DNA of 64,000 nucleotides, taken from Burkholderia pyrrocinia. Lineage in GTDB: Bacteria; Pseudomonadota; Gammaproteobacteria; Burkholderiales; Burkholderiaceae. Position numbers and translations under genes: made by a program. The notes beneath the pieces were generated by a model. That model did not search any database and was not told where the DNA came from. It worked only from the letters and a program-made list of their open reading frames with translations. Position 1 is the first letter of the stretch, and every line of letters begins with the position of its first letter. Location: assembly GCF_018417535.1 (NCBI RefSeq), contig NZ_CP070977.1, forward strand, positions 2,666,001 through 2,730,000. Direction: 5' to 3'. Shown here in pieces: positions 46,141-54,979 of this stretch.

Positions 46141-46856
46141 CTGGTCCGTCCTTTCTGACGTTGAGCCGATGGACCAGAATTTATTGATTCTTGAGCGTCA
46201 TATCTAGAAATCGGTGCGTCGGCTGTGGGCTAGAATATCTGCAAATCTCTTATACAACAATGGCTTACGATTACCACTAGTCGTTCACGGGACGGCGAGC
46301 TTAGTTCACGGAAGCGGCCACCCTGCGCGCCCGTGAACTGAAGTCACTCTCGGGCGGCGAATGCGACCTTCTTTGCTAGTGCTCGCGAGCTTCATTGGAA
46401 GGACAGCCGCCAGTCTAAGACTGGTCGCCCGTTCCATCGCACCGAACGACCGTTGACCGCCACGCCCGCCCCGGCGTGCCGGGCCACGCTCCGGCTCCAG
46501 CCCGGCGTCCGAGAGGCGAAGATCGTTAAGGGTTGTTCGATGCCAGCGTACATTCGTCCCACAGCCACGGCAGAAATCGACCCGAAGCGGTCCAACGATG
46601 CCGCACATCGGCATCGGCGGGTGTCGAACCAGGAGCGGCCCACGCATTTCAAGGCAACTCCATTTGACACCCTCAACGCAACTGCTCGATTTCGCTGGCA
46701 GGGAGACTGAAGCCCTCATCGAGCCATCCAGTGACCCCACCGGTCGACCAGTCGCGCAGTATCCGTCTGCCCGAATCTAGTGTCGCGTAACTCGCCCTCC
46801 CCAACCGGCAGAGGCGTTATAAACTTTCGGCCAATCTAATACGGGGAGTATCGGGG
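46141..46856. other. Long intergenic region with GTTCACGG repeats
   Basis: About 715 bases without a supported gene. GTTCACGG occurs at 46283-46290 and 46304-46311 in direct orientation and as CCGTGAAC at 46331-46338, a possible operator array for the divergent genes. The rest is GC-rich with open frames on both strands but no start, ribosome site or recognisable protein. Confidence 0.45.
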
Positions 46857-47462
46857 ATGGCATTACCAACGCAGTGGTTTGCAAACAGAGGCCAGATGAT
46901 CCAGACGGCGTCGGCCGCCATGCCGCTACTGGGAGCGCTCGGCACGGGTTACGCGAAATCGCCAGTGTGGTTGACGGCAGGGCTCGTCGGTGTGGCAGTA
47001 GGCGCGGGTGTGGCACTTCTGGCGACGCGGCGGGCAACGGCGGCGGCCGCCGCGCAATCGCTCCCGACACCGTTGAGTGCACTGACGCTGATGAGTCACG
47101 ATTTCGTGGCAGACGATCGTGAGCAGATCCATTACAAGCGCAAACTCTATCTGCAGTTTCAGAACATGGGGACGCAGGGCCTCGTCATTGGTCCAGAGAC
47201 AACGTGGAAGCACGGGGACATGCACGTCAAGACGACCCGGGAGCATGTCTGGCAGCTTGAGGGTCCCAATGGGTTCCGTAACGAAGACTGGTCTGCCGAG
47301 GCGGTCGCGGTGATTGTCCCACCTGGCAAGCGCGTTCGCACGTGGGTAGGTCTCCCGCTTCGGGCCACCAAGCGCGAAGTCGACGCATACGTAAGCGAGC
47401 ATCGCGCCGGGGCGCTTGTCACGCAGGTTGCCTGGGAGAACCGTGCTGATCTAGCAATCTGA
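46857..47462 (+). CDS. Membrane-anchored protein of unknown function
   Basis: A 201-residue protein. Two hydrophobic segments lie in the first 65 residues (SAAMPLLGALGTGYA and WLTAGLVGVAVGAGVALLA); the remainder is a beta-rich soluble domain (FVADDREQIHYKRKLYLQFQ, QGLVIGPETTWKHGDMHVKT, VIVPPGKRVRTWVGLP) that looks immunoglobulin-like by its strand pattern. GGGAG lies 10-14 bases before the ATG. It stands alone between defence genes. Function unknown. Confidence 0.6.
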   Translation: MALPTQWFANRGQMIQTASAAMPLLGALGTGYAKSPVWLTAGLVGVAVGAGVALLATRRATAAAAAQSLPTPLSALTLMSHDFVADDREQIHYKRKLYLQFQNMGTQGLVIGPETTWKHGDMHVKTTREHVWQLEGPNGFRNEDWSAEAVAVIVPPGKRVRTWVGLPLRATKREVDAYVSEHRAGALVTQVAWENRADLAI

Positions 47463-48013
47463 ACGACAAGCATTGTGTGTGCAAGTTCGGCCGATCGCGG
47501 CGTTTCGCGTTTTCGCATACGAAAGTCAGTTGCGCTATACGGGTCCAGCGGCGCTGGCCGATCGATCACGATTCATTTAACGAGGGACCACAACAACGAT
47601 GAAGCTGGTTCCCCGGGTTGTCCTGCTAACCGTAGTCGTCGCGGCGAACCGGGCGTTGCTGCTGCGCACGAGGGGGGCGGCGCTTCAGGTGACGTAGGGC
47701 TCAATAAATCTGTCACCGACCGCTACACGGCCCGGCGCGGCAAAGCGAAATTGCGGTAACTGCATTCCAAAAGACAGCTTGTGTGGCTAATTTCCGTTAG
47801 TGATGCAGTTCGATTTCCGGGCAAGTCGCCGAATGCACCTCGAGGAGGATGACCGATCACACGCAAAGCGACAGGCGCAACCCTTGCCGGTCGTTCGAAT
47901 AAGCCTAGAATCTGCGTCGGTCCAGTCGATTCGTGGTGCATGCAGGTCGCCGCGTCGTCCAGAACTGCCAGCCTCAACCGCTCTCGGCGCCCTGCCGATA
48001 CACGTCGCTAACG
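47463..48013. other. Intergenic region with no supported gene
   Basis: About 550 bases between converging genes. Frames here are short or lack ribosome sites. A possible signal-peptide-like frame begins at ATG 47599 but ends soon after. Nothing further is claimed. Confidence 0.45.
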
Positions 48014-50065
48014 TCAGCTCGTCGGCAACCCAAGTTTGTCGAAAAACGCACGGTTGCGCTCTCGCGCCGCATTGAGAAGGCGGTCAAAGGAAATGACCTC
48101 GATGTAGGCCTTGAAGTTGTCGTTATAGCCGAAGTAGCCCTGCCTGTCGCTCGTAACCCGAAGCCCCAGGAGCTTGCAACGACGCTCAACCGACGGCGTG
48201 AGATCGCAGATCGCGTAGCAAAACCCTGGAATCTCATCAGACCCGGGGATGGGCCGACCGCTTGCAGTCATGGCGCCCCCCGTTCGAATGCGGTCAAGAT
48301 AGCCTAGGGCCTGCTCGACCGGGTCCTTTTCATCACCGGCAGCAGCATCGTTGCGCATGGGTCGCTTGATCTCGACGATGACAATAGAGGCTAAGGGCAA
48401 CCTGTTGCCGTCGGACACAAGGATCGGCTGATCGAACACATTCAGCAGGCAGAGATCTGGCTCCTTGCCCGATGCAGAGCCGGTTATCGGCATTGAAGAC
48501 AGCGGTTTGTCGGATGCGAGAAAATCATGAAACGCCAACCTCTCATCAATCAGCCAGAGGTTGCAACTATCCAGCTGCACCTCGTTTGATGTCTTTCTCA
48601 TCGGCATGATGAGCTCGTGAATCAGTTCCTCCTTCGAGTATTTGCCGTCCGCCCCGCGCTCAATCGCCTTTTCAAGAATGTCCAGGATCACCTTCCTGTG
48701 GAACACGTAATTCGCAAGATCGGATTTTTTGATGTCGTCGGCCTTTTCGAGATACGCGGTGAGCCTCTCGAAGTAGTCGGCGACCGACTCCTCCTTGCTG
48801 AAGTTCATCATTGCGTGACCCTCCGCGAGCAGACTGCCCTCAATCTCGGACAGTTGCCGGTGCAGCAGAAGATCCAGGTCCTTATCTGAAATCTCGGGGT
48901 CGACGGTAAGCTTGTCCGCGGCAATGCGACCGAGAATGGGCCGGTAACGCGGAGCTCTAAGCGAAACAAATTTTTCAACGCGCTCTCGCCCCGCCTTCCG
49001 GCTCTCATGCAAGTATTCGCACAGAAAGTCCTGGGATGAAGCGAGCACCGCGCTGCGAATGTCGGCAAGGCTGAGTTCGGTGTCCGAGAACAGATCGTCG
49101 CTAATCTCTTCTATGTCGAATCCAAAGCGTTCGGGACGAACGTTCTGGTCAAGAAATGGCGCGGTCACATAGCACGCGTAGACGAAATCGCCGTCGTCAT
49201 CCTTGACCCGTCCATGGAGACCCGGAATCTTCCCGACAATGCTTTCATCTTCAACGACACGCCCAGCGGCGCACCACGCAATGAAGGGCTGTTTGGGGGA
49301 GGTGGCCTTGAGCTTCAGATGTGTAAGCTCAAGCGGTTGCCCCTTCACGGTGACAGTCTGCCGCCTTGCAGAGGAGTACATGCACTCTTCGTAAACATCG
49401 TCGAGGTCAATGGTCTCCTGGTCATCCTTCACCTTTATCTTTGGAGCGCCGCCGTCGCGAACGAAGTACCAAAGACAATGCTCGAAAAGTGCGTTTGCTA
49501 TCGTCCGGCAGTTCTTCGCCGAGCGTTCGCGATACATCTGCCTGAATCCATCCAGGTGCACCGACGTTCTATACTGTTCTCGCTTCGGGCTGTCCGACAG
49601 CGTCAGCTTGTCGACTCCCTGCGCCGCGGTGAAAGTGAAAGCCCGACGTTTGAACGCACCATCGGCGTCCCGGAAGTCGCTCGAAACGTGTACCGTCTCA
49701 AATGCCTTTAACCACAGGAGACGTCCAACACCCCGGCAACCGTCACTGGCCTTGTAGTCGGAATCCAGCGTTTCGAACGATTCCAGATTCCGGTCGTCAA
49801 ATCCCACCCCATTGTCAATCACCCGAAATCCGGTGATGTATTCGAGTGGCGGCGCTCCGCGTTTTCCCTTACCGCTCTCCAGGTTCAACGAGGCCTGAGG
49901 CAGGCGCACAATTTCGACAGTGATCTCACCGAGCGAGGGCTCTTTGCCTAGTGCGGCTATCCCCTGAATGGAATTGACCACGGCCTCGAACAGTGGCAAC
50001 AGGCCATGGCTGCGAGGCAAAGGCGTGTTACGCAACCTACCCCTGAGATAGGTATTCATGCTCAT
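48014..50065 (-). CDS. GHKL (Hsp90/MutL-type) ATPase with C-terminal nuclease-like domain
   Basis: A 683-residue putative defence ATPase. The GHKL fold is clear: N box FEAVVNSIQ (Glu27, Asn31), DNGVGFD (Asp84), and the glycine-rich lid CRGVGRLLWLK (110-120). The middle is helical. Near residues 555-590 a PD-(D/E)XK-like pattern appears: EPDLCLLN, then IVIVEIKRP. ATP-driven dimerisation coupled to DNA or RNA cleavage is a reasonable model. The ATG at 50065 is preferred to a TTG at 50107; ATG 50059 is also possible. It stands alone and its base composition is less GC-rich than the chromosome. Confidence 0.7.
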   Translation of the reverse strand: MSMNTYLRGRLRNTPLPRSHGLLPLFEAVVNSIQGIAALGKEPSLGEITVEIVRLPQASLNLESGKGKRGAPPLEYITGFRVIDNGVGFDDRNLESFETLDSDYKASDGCRGVGRLLWLKAFETVHVSSDFRDADGAFKRRAFTFTAAQGVDKLTLSDSPKREQYRTSVHLDGFRQMYRERSAKNCRTIANALFEHCLWYFVRDGGAPKIKVKDDQETIDLDDVYEECMYSSARRQTVTVKGQPLELTHLKLKATSPKQPFIAWCAAGRVVEDESIVGKIPGLHGRVKDDDGDFVYACYVTAPFLDQNVRPERFGFDIEEISDDLFSDTELSLADIRSAVLASSQDFLCEYLHESRKAGRERVEKFVSLRAPRYRPILGRIAADKLTVDPEISDKDLDLLLHRQLSEIEGSLLAEGHAMMNFSKEESVADYFERLTAYLEKADDIKKSDLANYVFHRKVILDILEKAIERGADGKYSKEELIHELIMPMRKTSNEVQLDSCNLWLIDERLAFHDFLASDKPLSSMPITGSASGKEPDLCLLNVFDQPILVSDGNRLPLASIVIVEIKRPMRNDAAAGDEKDPVEQALGYLDRIRTGGAMTASGRPIPGSDEIPGFCYAICDLTPSVERRCKLLGLRVTSDRQGYFGYNDNFKAYIEVISFDRLLNAARERNRAFFDKLGLPTS

Positions 50066-50262
50066 AGGCGGAATCGTTCCAGTATTGTGAATGGCATTTT
50101 GACGCAACTGCTATCCATTCTAGCAAGCACCGCCGTCTACATCGCGCATCATGCGCTACCAGAAGCGACCTCGTTTCGGTGCGATACGCTGAGAGGCACC
50201 ATGCTCACAGACCGTTCCCATCAGGCGGGTCAAGCCACGCCGTCGTGTTCCGGTCCCTGCAT

Positions 50263-51507
50263 CTAAGGCCGTAGCGACAGCGGCCGCTCTGGTTTGGTGC
50301 GCTTGCGCCCACTCCGCGTAGAGGCGATCTTCGGCGGCTGACTCTTCCAGAACGCGTGATGACCGTCAGGCTTCGTCATCCGGACGTAGAAGTCGACCTT
50401 CGTCAGATACGCAGCCACGACCGTCTCCAAGACTGCCCGCTTCTCCGAGTCGTAGTACTTGACTGAGCCGATGCCCGACTCCTTGTACGTCGCCGCGTTG
50501 CAGTTATACGCGCCGCCCTTGCCTTCCGTGATGTGCTTCTTCCAGTATTCGCCGATGAGCTTCGAGATCGTCGACGCCTCACGCACCACATCGCCGTTCA
50601 GCAAAACCATAACGTGATAGTGGTAGGTCTTGTCCAGACCGTACTCGAGCTTCAGCGCGTAGCCCCGGTAGGCTCCTTTCGGCAGCCGACGCTTGAGAAA
50701 GCGGATAAGCGCAACGCGATGACGCCGGACGTCCGCGTACGAGACAGCCTGCTCGCCCGATAGCGCGGGATCGCAATAGTACCGGGCATAACCCAGATCG
50801 ATCCGAAGCACCAGCAAGTGATGGCAGGCAGCAAAGTTAGCCCGAATCAGCGAGACGAGCGAATCGTAGTTCTCTTTCGCCGGCTTCTCGAAGGACCAGA
50901 TCGCCTGCTTGAACGACGAGTTGCGCCCCACCCTCCGGATCATCTCGACAGCATTACCCAGACGATCGAAAAAGTCTTCCGGCTCCCCATCCACCAGCAG
51001 CGTCTGCCGGCGCGCATAGTCGCTCAGCACTCGGTCCGACCGTGGGTCGACGTACACCGCGTCTCGATCAACAACGTCACGCATGGCTGCCTGACGGAAC
51101 AATCGGAAGTACGGGTTGAAGTCCTCGATCGGGTACAGGTCGGTGATGCGGTCAACGTCCATTCGGAGACAGCTAAGAAACGCTTCCCCCAGCTTCGTCG
51201 CCTTGACCATCACCTGCGGCAGATATTCCGCGATCCCCAGCACATATCGCCTCGGGACCAGCTCGAACAGCACGTCGTTGGATTCGATGATCTCCTTCAC
51301 ACAGTCCGTAATACGAGCTGCGTCACCGGCGACGCTGTCGCTCGTATCAAGCACTGGCACTATGTTGTTGTCCTGCAGCTCGAATCGGATCGTCCTGCAT
51401 TGCAACGCCCGCGAGGCTTCTCCTCTCGCTAGTTCTTCCAGCTTCGCATCGAAGCCGTCATTGATCGTTTGAGTCACGGTTCTGATCCAATCGAAATCAA
51501 GGTTCAT
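50263..51507 (-). CDS. Inovirus-Gp2/YagK-YfjJ-type replication protein, copy A
   Basis: A 414-residue protein. The C-terminal half has the Gp2/YagK-YfjJ pattern: LKLEYGLDKTYHYHVMVLLNG with a His-x-His core, GEYWKKHITEGKGGAYNCNA, and GIGSVKYYDS, related to rolling-circle HUH-type replication proteins. The N-terminal 180 residues are helical. The AT-rich repeat region at 51754-51800 lies just upstream and could be its origin. It is the left-most gene of the island replication module and is distantly related to the protein at 52514-53749. Confidence 0.72.
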   Translation of the reverse strand: MNLDFDWIRTVTQTINDGFDAKLEELARGEASRALQCRTIRFELQDNNIVPVLDTSDSVAGDAARITDCVKEIIESNDVLFELVPRRYVLGIAEYLPQVMVKATKLGEAFLSCLRMDVDRITDLYPIEDFNPYFRLFRQAAMRDVVDRDAVYVDPRSDRVLSDYARRQTLLVDGEPEDFFDRLGNAVEMIRRVGRNSSFKQAIWSFEKPAKENYDSLVSLIRANFAACHHLLVLRIDLGYARYYCDPALSGEQAVSYADVRRHRVALIRFLKRRLPKGAYRGYALKLEYGLDKTYHYHVMVLLNGDVVREASTISKLIGEYWKKHITEGKGGAYNCNAATYKESGIGSVKYYDSEKRAVLETVVAAYLTKVDFYVRMTKPDGHHAFWKSQPPKIASTRSGRKRTKPERPLSLRP

Positions 51508-52513
51508 GATCGAGCTATCTACTGCGTCGATCCGTTCAACGAGCGTGCTTCCGTGAGCACGCCTTCCCTATCATTCGGAACAGAGGTAAGAAGTTACCGA
51601 GACTGAACGGACGGACATTCGATCACGAGAATCGATGCCCTTGCTGCATCGATCTCTATCGAGCAATCGATAGCATGACCATCACCGGACAGACTACATG
51701 ACCAATCCGAATGTGTACCTTCTTCCTCTGTAATCTCGTAGATGATTATCTAGAAATACATAACTACAAGAATACAAATCAAATACATAGCAAATACATA
51801 ACAACGTCTGATCCGGAATTCCGGGTGTCAGTCGTGCACAGCATTCACGCGATAGCCGAATGCCTCGCTCCCCAGAGAGCGGTGATTCTTTCTCCCAGAT
51901 GGCAGGTCAAGTTAGCGGAACGGACGCTCTCGGCCGCCGAGTTTCCGACAGTCCACTAACGCGCGTGTGAGCACGTCATCACGTCGGCGAACACATCACC
52001 GACGCGAAGGCCGTTCGCGCCAGTTTGCCAAGCGCCAGAACGCAACCGAACGCCCTCGCCCCCTGAACATGCTGCCGTTGATAGTCCGACTCGGTAGATC
52101 TTGACAATCTCTCGGGCCGGTAGATACATGGAAGCTCGGCGCCGGGCCGCAACGCCCGATGAGCCCGTGTGTGCGGGCTAGTCAGAGCACGACAAACGCG
52201 AAAAAAAAGCCCCTACGAAATGTGCGATCTCCTTACCGGACAGGGGGTTCGTGAAACACCAGATCTTGGCGAAATTGCCAGCACTGCCCACAAAAAGCGA
52301 GCCGATTTGTGGAGCCCGAAGGACCCGCGCCTGCACGTGTCGTTCGTGAAGCGGGCACATGGAGAAGGTAGTCTGGGGAATTTTTACGCGAGGTACATAT
52401 GGACTGGGCGCGGCGATCGAACGTCCAAACGCAGCCCACAAATGGAAAGCGGGACACGACGCCTGAGCATCATGTCCCGCCTGGTGTGGCCAGCCTGGTG
52501 ACCGAGATTGAAG
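51508..52513. other. Long non-coding region, candidate replication origin
   Basis: About 1 kb with no supported gene, lying between the two Gp2-like genes. The stretch 51710-51805 is the most AT-rich in the window, and a GC hairpin (gcccg/cgggc) lies near 52163-52178. These are features expected of an origin or control region. Confidence 0.5.
51754..51800. repeat. Iteron-like AAATACATA repeats
   Basis: AAATACATA occurs at 51754-51762, 51781-51789 and 51792-51800, with a partial copy (AATACAAAT) at 51771, inside an AT-rich block. ATCGAT is repeated just upstream (about 51630-51670). Together they resemble an iteron plus a DNA-unwinding element. Confidence 0.5.
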
Positions 52514-53749
52514 CTACGAGGTCAAATCGGAAGTGGCTTGCAGATCGTCGACCAGATCCGCTTTGGTCATCCCAGCGCATTTACCGCCGAGGATCAACGA
52601 ATCCGACGTTCGCGTCCCCCGGTTGCGTTTGATGCACAAATATTGATCCTTATATGCGAAGTAACGGATGACCGATTCAACGAAGGCATCTAACTTTTTT
52701 CGGTTCTCTTTCAAGTCGATCATGCCCGTACCAAGCTTGAAGAATCTGGCCTCATTAAGCAAATTCGTAAGGCCTGCATTCCTGGGCACAATCGATTTCC
52801 AGAGATCGTCAACGAGTTCCTCGCATTCCCACGTCCCGTACACGCTCTCGCCATCGAACATGAAAACCCAGCGGAAATAATGTCCTCTGGTCTCGCTCCA
52901 ATCGAGCTTCCAGATCGCGCCGATCAGATTTTTCCTGATCGCCGCTCTCCCTCGCAGGCGATTCATGAACGTGGCGTGGTGATCCCTCGCCAGGTCGGCG
53001 GTCACCTTGTCTGCCCAGTCGGCGTGATAGAAGACATCCATGCACACGACGAAGATCCGGGAGCGTTTCGCGAAGCAGCGTTTCACAACCGCCATCATGC
53101 TGTTGAAAGCCCGCGTCGACCGGAAGGTGTTCGCGATGTCCAGCTTGTCGAGCCTGCGCGCTTCGGCCTCGGCCCGCATCATCTCGATCAGCTCGTTGTA
53201 CGACTCCCATAGGAACTGCTTGCCGTCCGGCGTGCGGCTGGCGGGATGCGCGGCGAAATACTGCGCGCCGTACTGGCCGACTGGGTGTCGCGCGCACACA
53301 TCGAAGAAAAGCTGAACCTTCGGGCGAACGCGATAGCGATCAAGTATCTCTCCACGATCACCGCCGATGACCTTGCCCATCTGGAAGTTTTCGTCGTTGA
53401 AGAAGCGCCCCACGCCGTTTTCGATCAGTTCGACGATGCGGCCATAGCTGTCCAACTTGCTCGTGAAGCCCGACTCGTTGAGCAGCAGGACTTCCGTCAC
53501 GGCCGTTTCGATCTCGCCCAACCGATGAGCGACGCGGCTCGCCTTATGCAACCGCTCGCTCCCGGCGCTCCCAGCAACGTCGTACTGGTCATGAACGACA
53601 CGTGTCAGAAAATGGCGTGCAGCGGCCAAAGCCATGGACGCTCTCCGTGGAAGACGGAACCGAACGTTCCCGTGCGTCACATACTTCGCATCTGGTGCGA
53701 CGCCCGGGAACTGTTGCGCCGGAATAGCCGTCTCGAATCTATTGCCCAT
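52514..53749 (-). CDS. Inovirus-Gp2/YagK-YfjJ-like replication protein, copy B
   Basis: A 411-residue protein with the same overall plan as the Gp2-like protein at 50263: a helical N-terminal half and a C-terminal core (IGAIWKLDWSETRGHYFRWV, FMFDGESVYGTWECEELVDD, RNAGLTNLLNEARFFKLGTG, VIRYFAYKDQYLCIK). The His-x-His of the classic motif is replaced by HYF, so the catalytic site may differ. The ATG at 53749 lies 12 bases after the stop of the upstream membrane protein gene, giving a minus-strand pair. Confidence 0.65.
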   Translation of the reverse strand: MGNRFETAIPAQQFPGVAPDAKYVTHGNVRFRLPRRASMALAAARHFLTRVVHDQYDVAGSAGSERLHKASRVAHRLGEIETAVTEVLLLNESGFTSKLDSYGRIVELIENGVGRFFNDENFQMGKVIGGDRGEILDRYRVRPKVQLFFDVCARHPVGQYGAQYFAAHPASRTPDGKQFLWESYNELIEMMRAEAEARRLDKLDIANTFRSTRAFNSMMAVVKRCFAKRSRIFVVCMDVFYHADWADKVTADLARDHHATFMNRLRGRAAIRKNLIGAIWKLDWSETRGHYFRWVFMFDGESVYGTWECEELVDDLWKSIVPRNAGLTNLLNEARFFKLGTGMIDLKENRKKLDAFVESVIRYFAYKDQYLCIKRNRGTRTSDSLILGGKCAGMTKADLVDDLQATSDLTS

Positions 53750-53760
53750 GTCCGCCCCCG

Positions 53761-54822
53761 TCACTTGTTGTCGACGCCAGGCCGGACCGCGTAACGACGC
53801 CCGATGAGGAACGCAACGGACTTGCCAACTTCCCACGCGCGCGCGGCCATCTTCAGAGCTGTGGCCAGATCTTCGTTGAGAGGCATCTCACACCCTGTTT
53901 TTGCCCTCGTGCCTGCGCCGGCGCGCGCTCCCGAAGGCAGCGGATCTGCTGCAACGGCGGGAGCGGCGGTAACAGAATGGTCACTGCGTGCATCAGGGGC
54001 GCTGGGAGCCACGCGCCTTTCGCCCGCGAACACCAGTGCCCAGAACAGCCCGGGCAGCAATTCGAGCATCACCGCCGGCAGATGTGCCCGAAACAGGCCA
54101 ATGCTCGCCGCGCTCCAACCGAACAGCGCCGCAGCCTGTAACCCGACCGGATCGGCACGACGCACCTCGCGCAGCGCCCGCGCGTCGTCAGCCTGCCTTG
54201 CCGCGCGATCTTCTCGCGCTTCGCGGCGCTTGGCTTCATCGGCCTCGACCTCGAGCGCTGTCAGCTGAGCCTCTAGTGCGTGCTGGCGAGCATCGCGCCA
54301 CCGGCATACACCGGGCGAACAGCGTGCGACCTTCGCGCTTTCGAGTTTTGCGGTCACGGCGGCTTCGTCCTGTGCAATGACCGTGAGACTGCGTCCCGGC
54401 GAGGCGTCCACGCGCTCCGTCGCGCCCGGCACGTTGACTGCCATCGCGCGAGCATCACCAGCGTCTTGCTGCGCAAGCGCGAAAAAAGTCGCCTGCCCGA
54501 GTAGCGCATACGAGAGACATCCGATCCACGCTCCCAGAATTGCGGCGCGGCGCATGCCATCGAAACGGACGCCAAGCGCGGGCAGCACGTGCGAACTCGA
54601 AACGATCAGGACGCCCGTCGCCGCCATCACGAGTCGATCACGCACGCCGCGACCGCTTTCCCAGCCGGCGCAGGCGGCAATGAAGACGCCCAGGAACGTC
54701 GAGCCGACGGCGAACGCCAACATGAGGTACCACTGCATGGGCGACGGGTTGGTGGCAACGGTGCCCCTGGCAGAGATGAAGGCCGGCATGCGAGCCGGCG
54801 AATTGAAGAACTGGAATTTCAT
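53761..54822 (-). CDS. Four-span membrane protein, paralogue of the core-module protein
   Basis: A 353-residue protein with three spans before residue 130 (MLAFAVGSTFLGVFIAACAG; LVMAATGVLIVSSSHVLPAL; IGCLSYALLGQATFF), a coiled-coil loop with a Cys pair (ARCSPGVCRWRDAR), and a fourth span (MLELLPGLFWALVFAG). The protein at 34127-35275 shares this plan, the Cys pair, and an ADPV...AALFG/AALLG block, so they are paralogues. The C-terminus here lacks the HTH. It is probably co-transcribed with the Gp2-like gene. Role unknown. Confidence 0.65.
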   Translation of the reverse strand: MKFQFFNSPARMPAFISARGTVATNPSPMQWYLMLAFAVGSTFLGVFIAACAGWESGRGVRDRLVMAATGVLIVSSSHVLPALGVRFDGMRRAAILGAWIGCLSYALLGQATFFALAQQDAGDARAMAVNVPGATERVDASPGRSLTVIAQDEAAVTAKLESAKVARCSPGVCRWRDARQHALEAQLTALEVEADEAKRREAREDRAARQADDARALREVRRADPVGLQAAALFGWSAASIGLFRAHLPAVMLELLPGLFWALVFAGERRVAPSAPDARSDHSVTAAPAVAADPLPSGARAGAGTRAKTGCEMPLNEDLATALKMAARAWEVGKSVAFLIGRRYAVRPGVDNK

Positions 54823-54979
54823 TTGTCGATCCTTTCGTGCGCAAACCGCACGATTACGGAATATTCACGGCGCACCCTGCCTCGCGCATACCAAAGATCG
54901 GCATGCGCAGCAGGTTCGCGGGTAAAGAGAAGAACCGGGGCATATTGCCCACGGGCTACCCCGTGGGCGCTTGGCTGAT

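Noticed and set aside
46306..46740. Open frames of about 140 codons on both strands in the gap before 46857
   Set aside because: No ribosome site, Arg/Gly-biased composition typical of GC-rich shadows, and no recognisable protein pattern.
51711..51959. 82-codon frame across the AT-rich repeat region
   Set aside because: It runs through the iteron-like repeats, lacks a ribosome site and shows no protein-like pattern.
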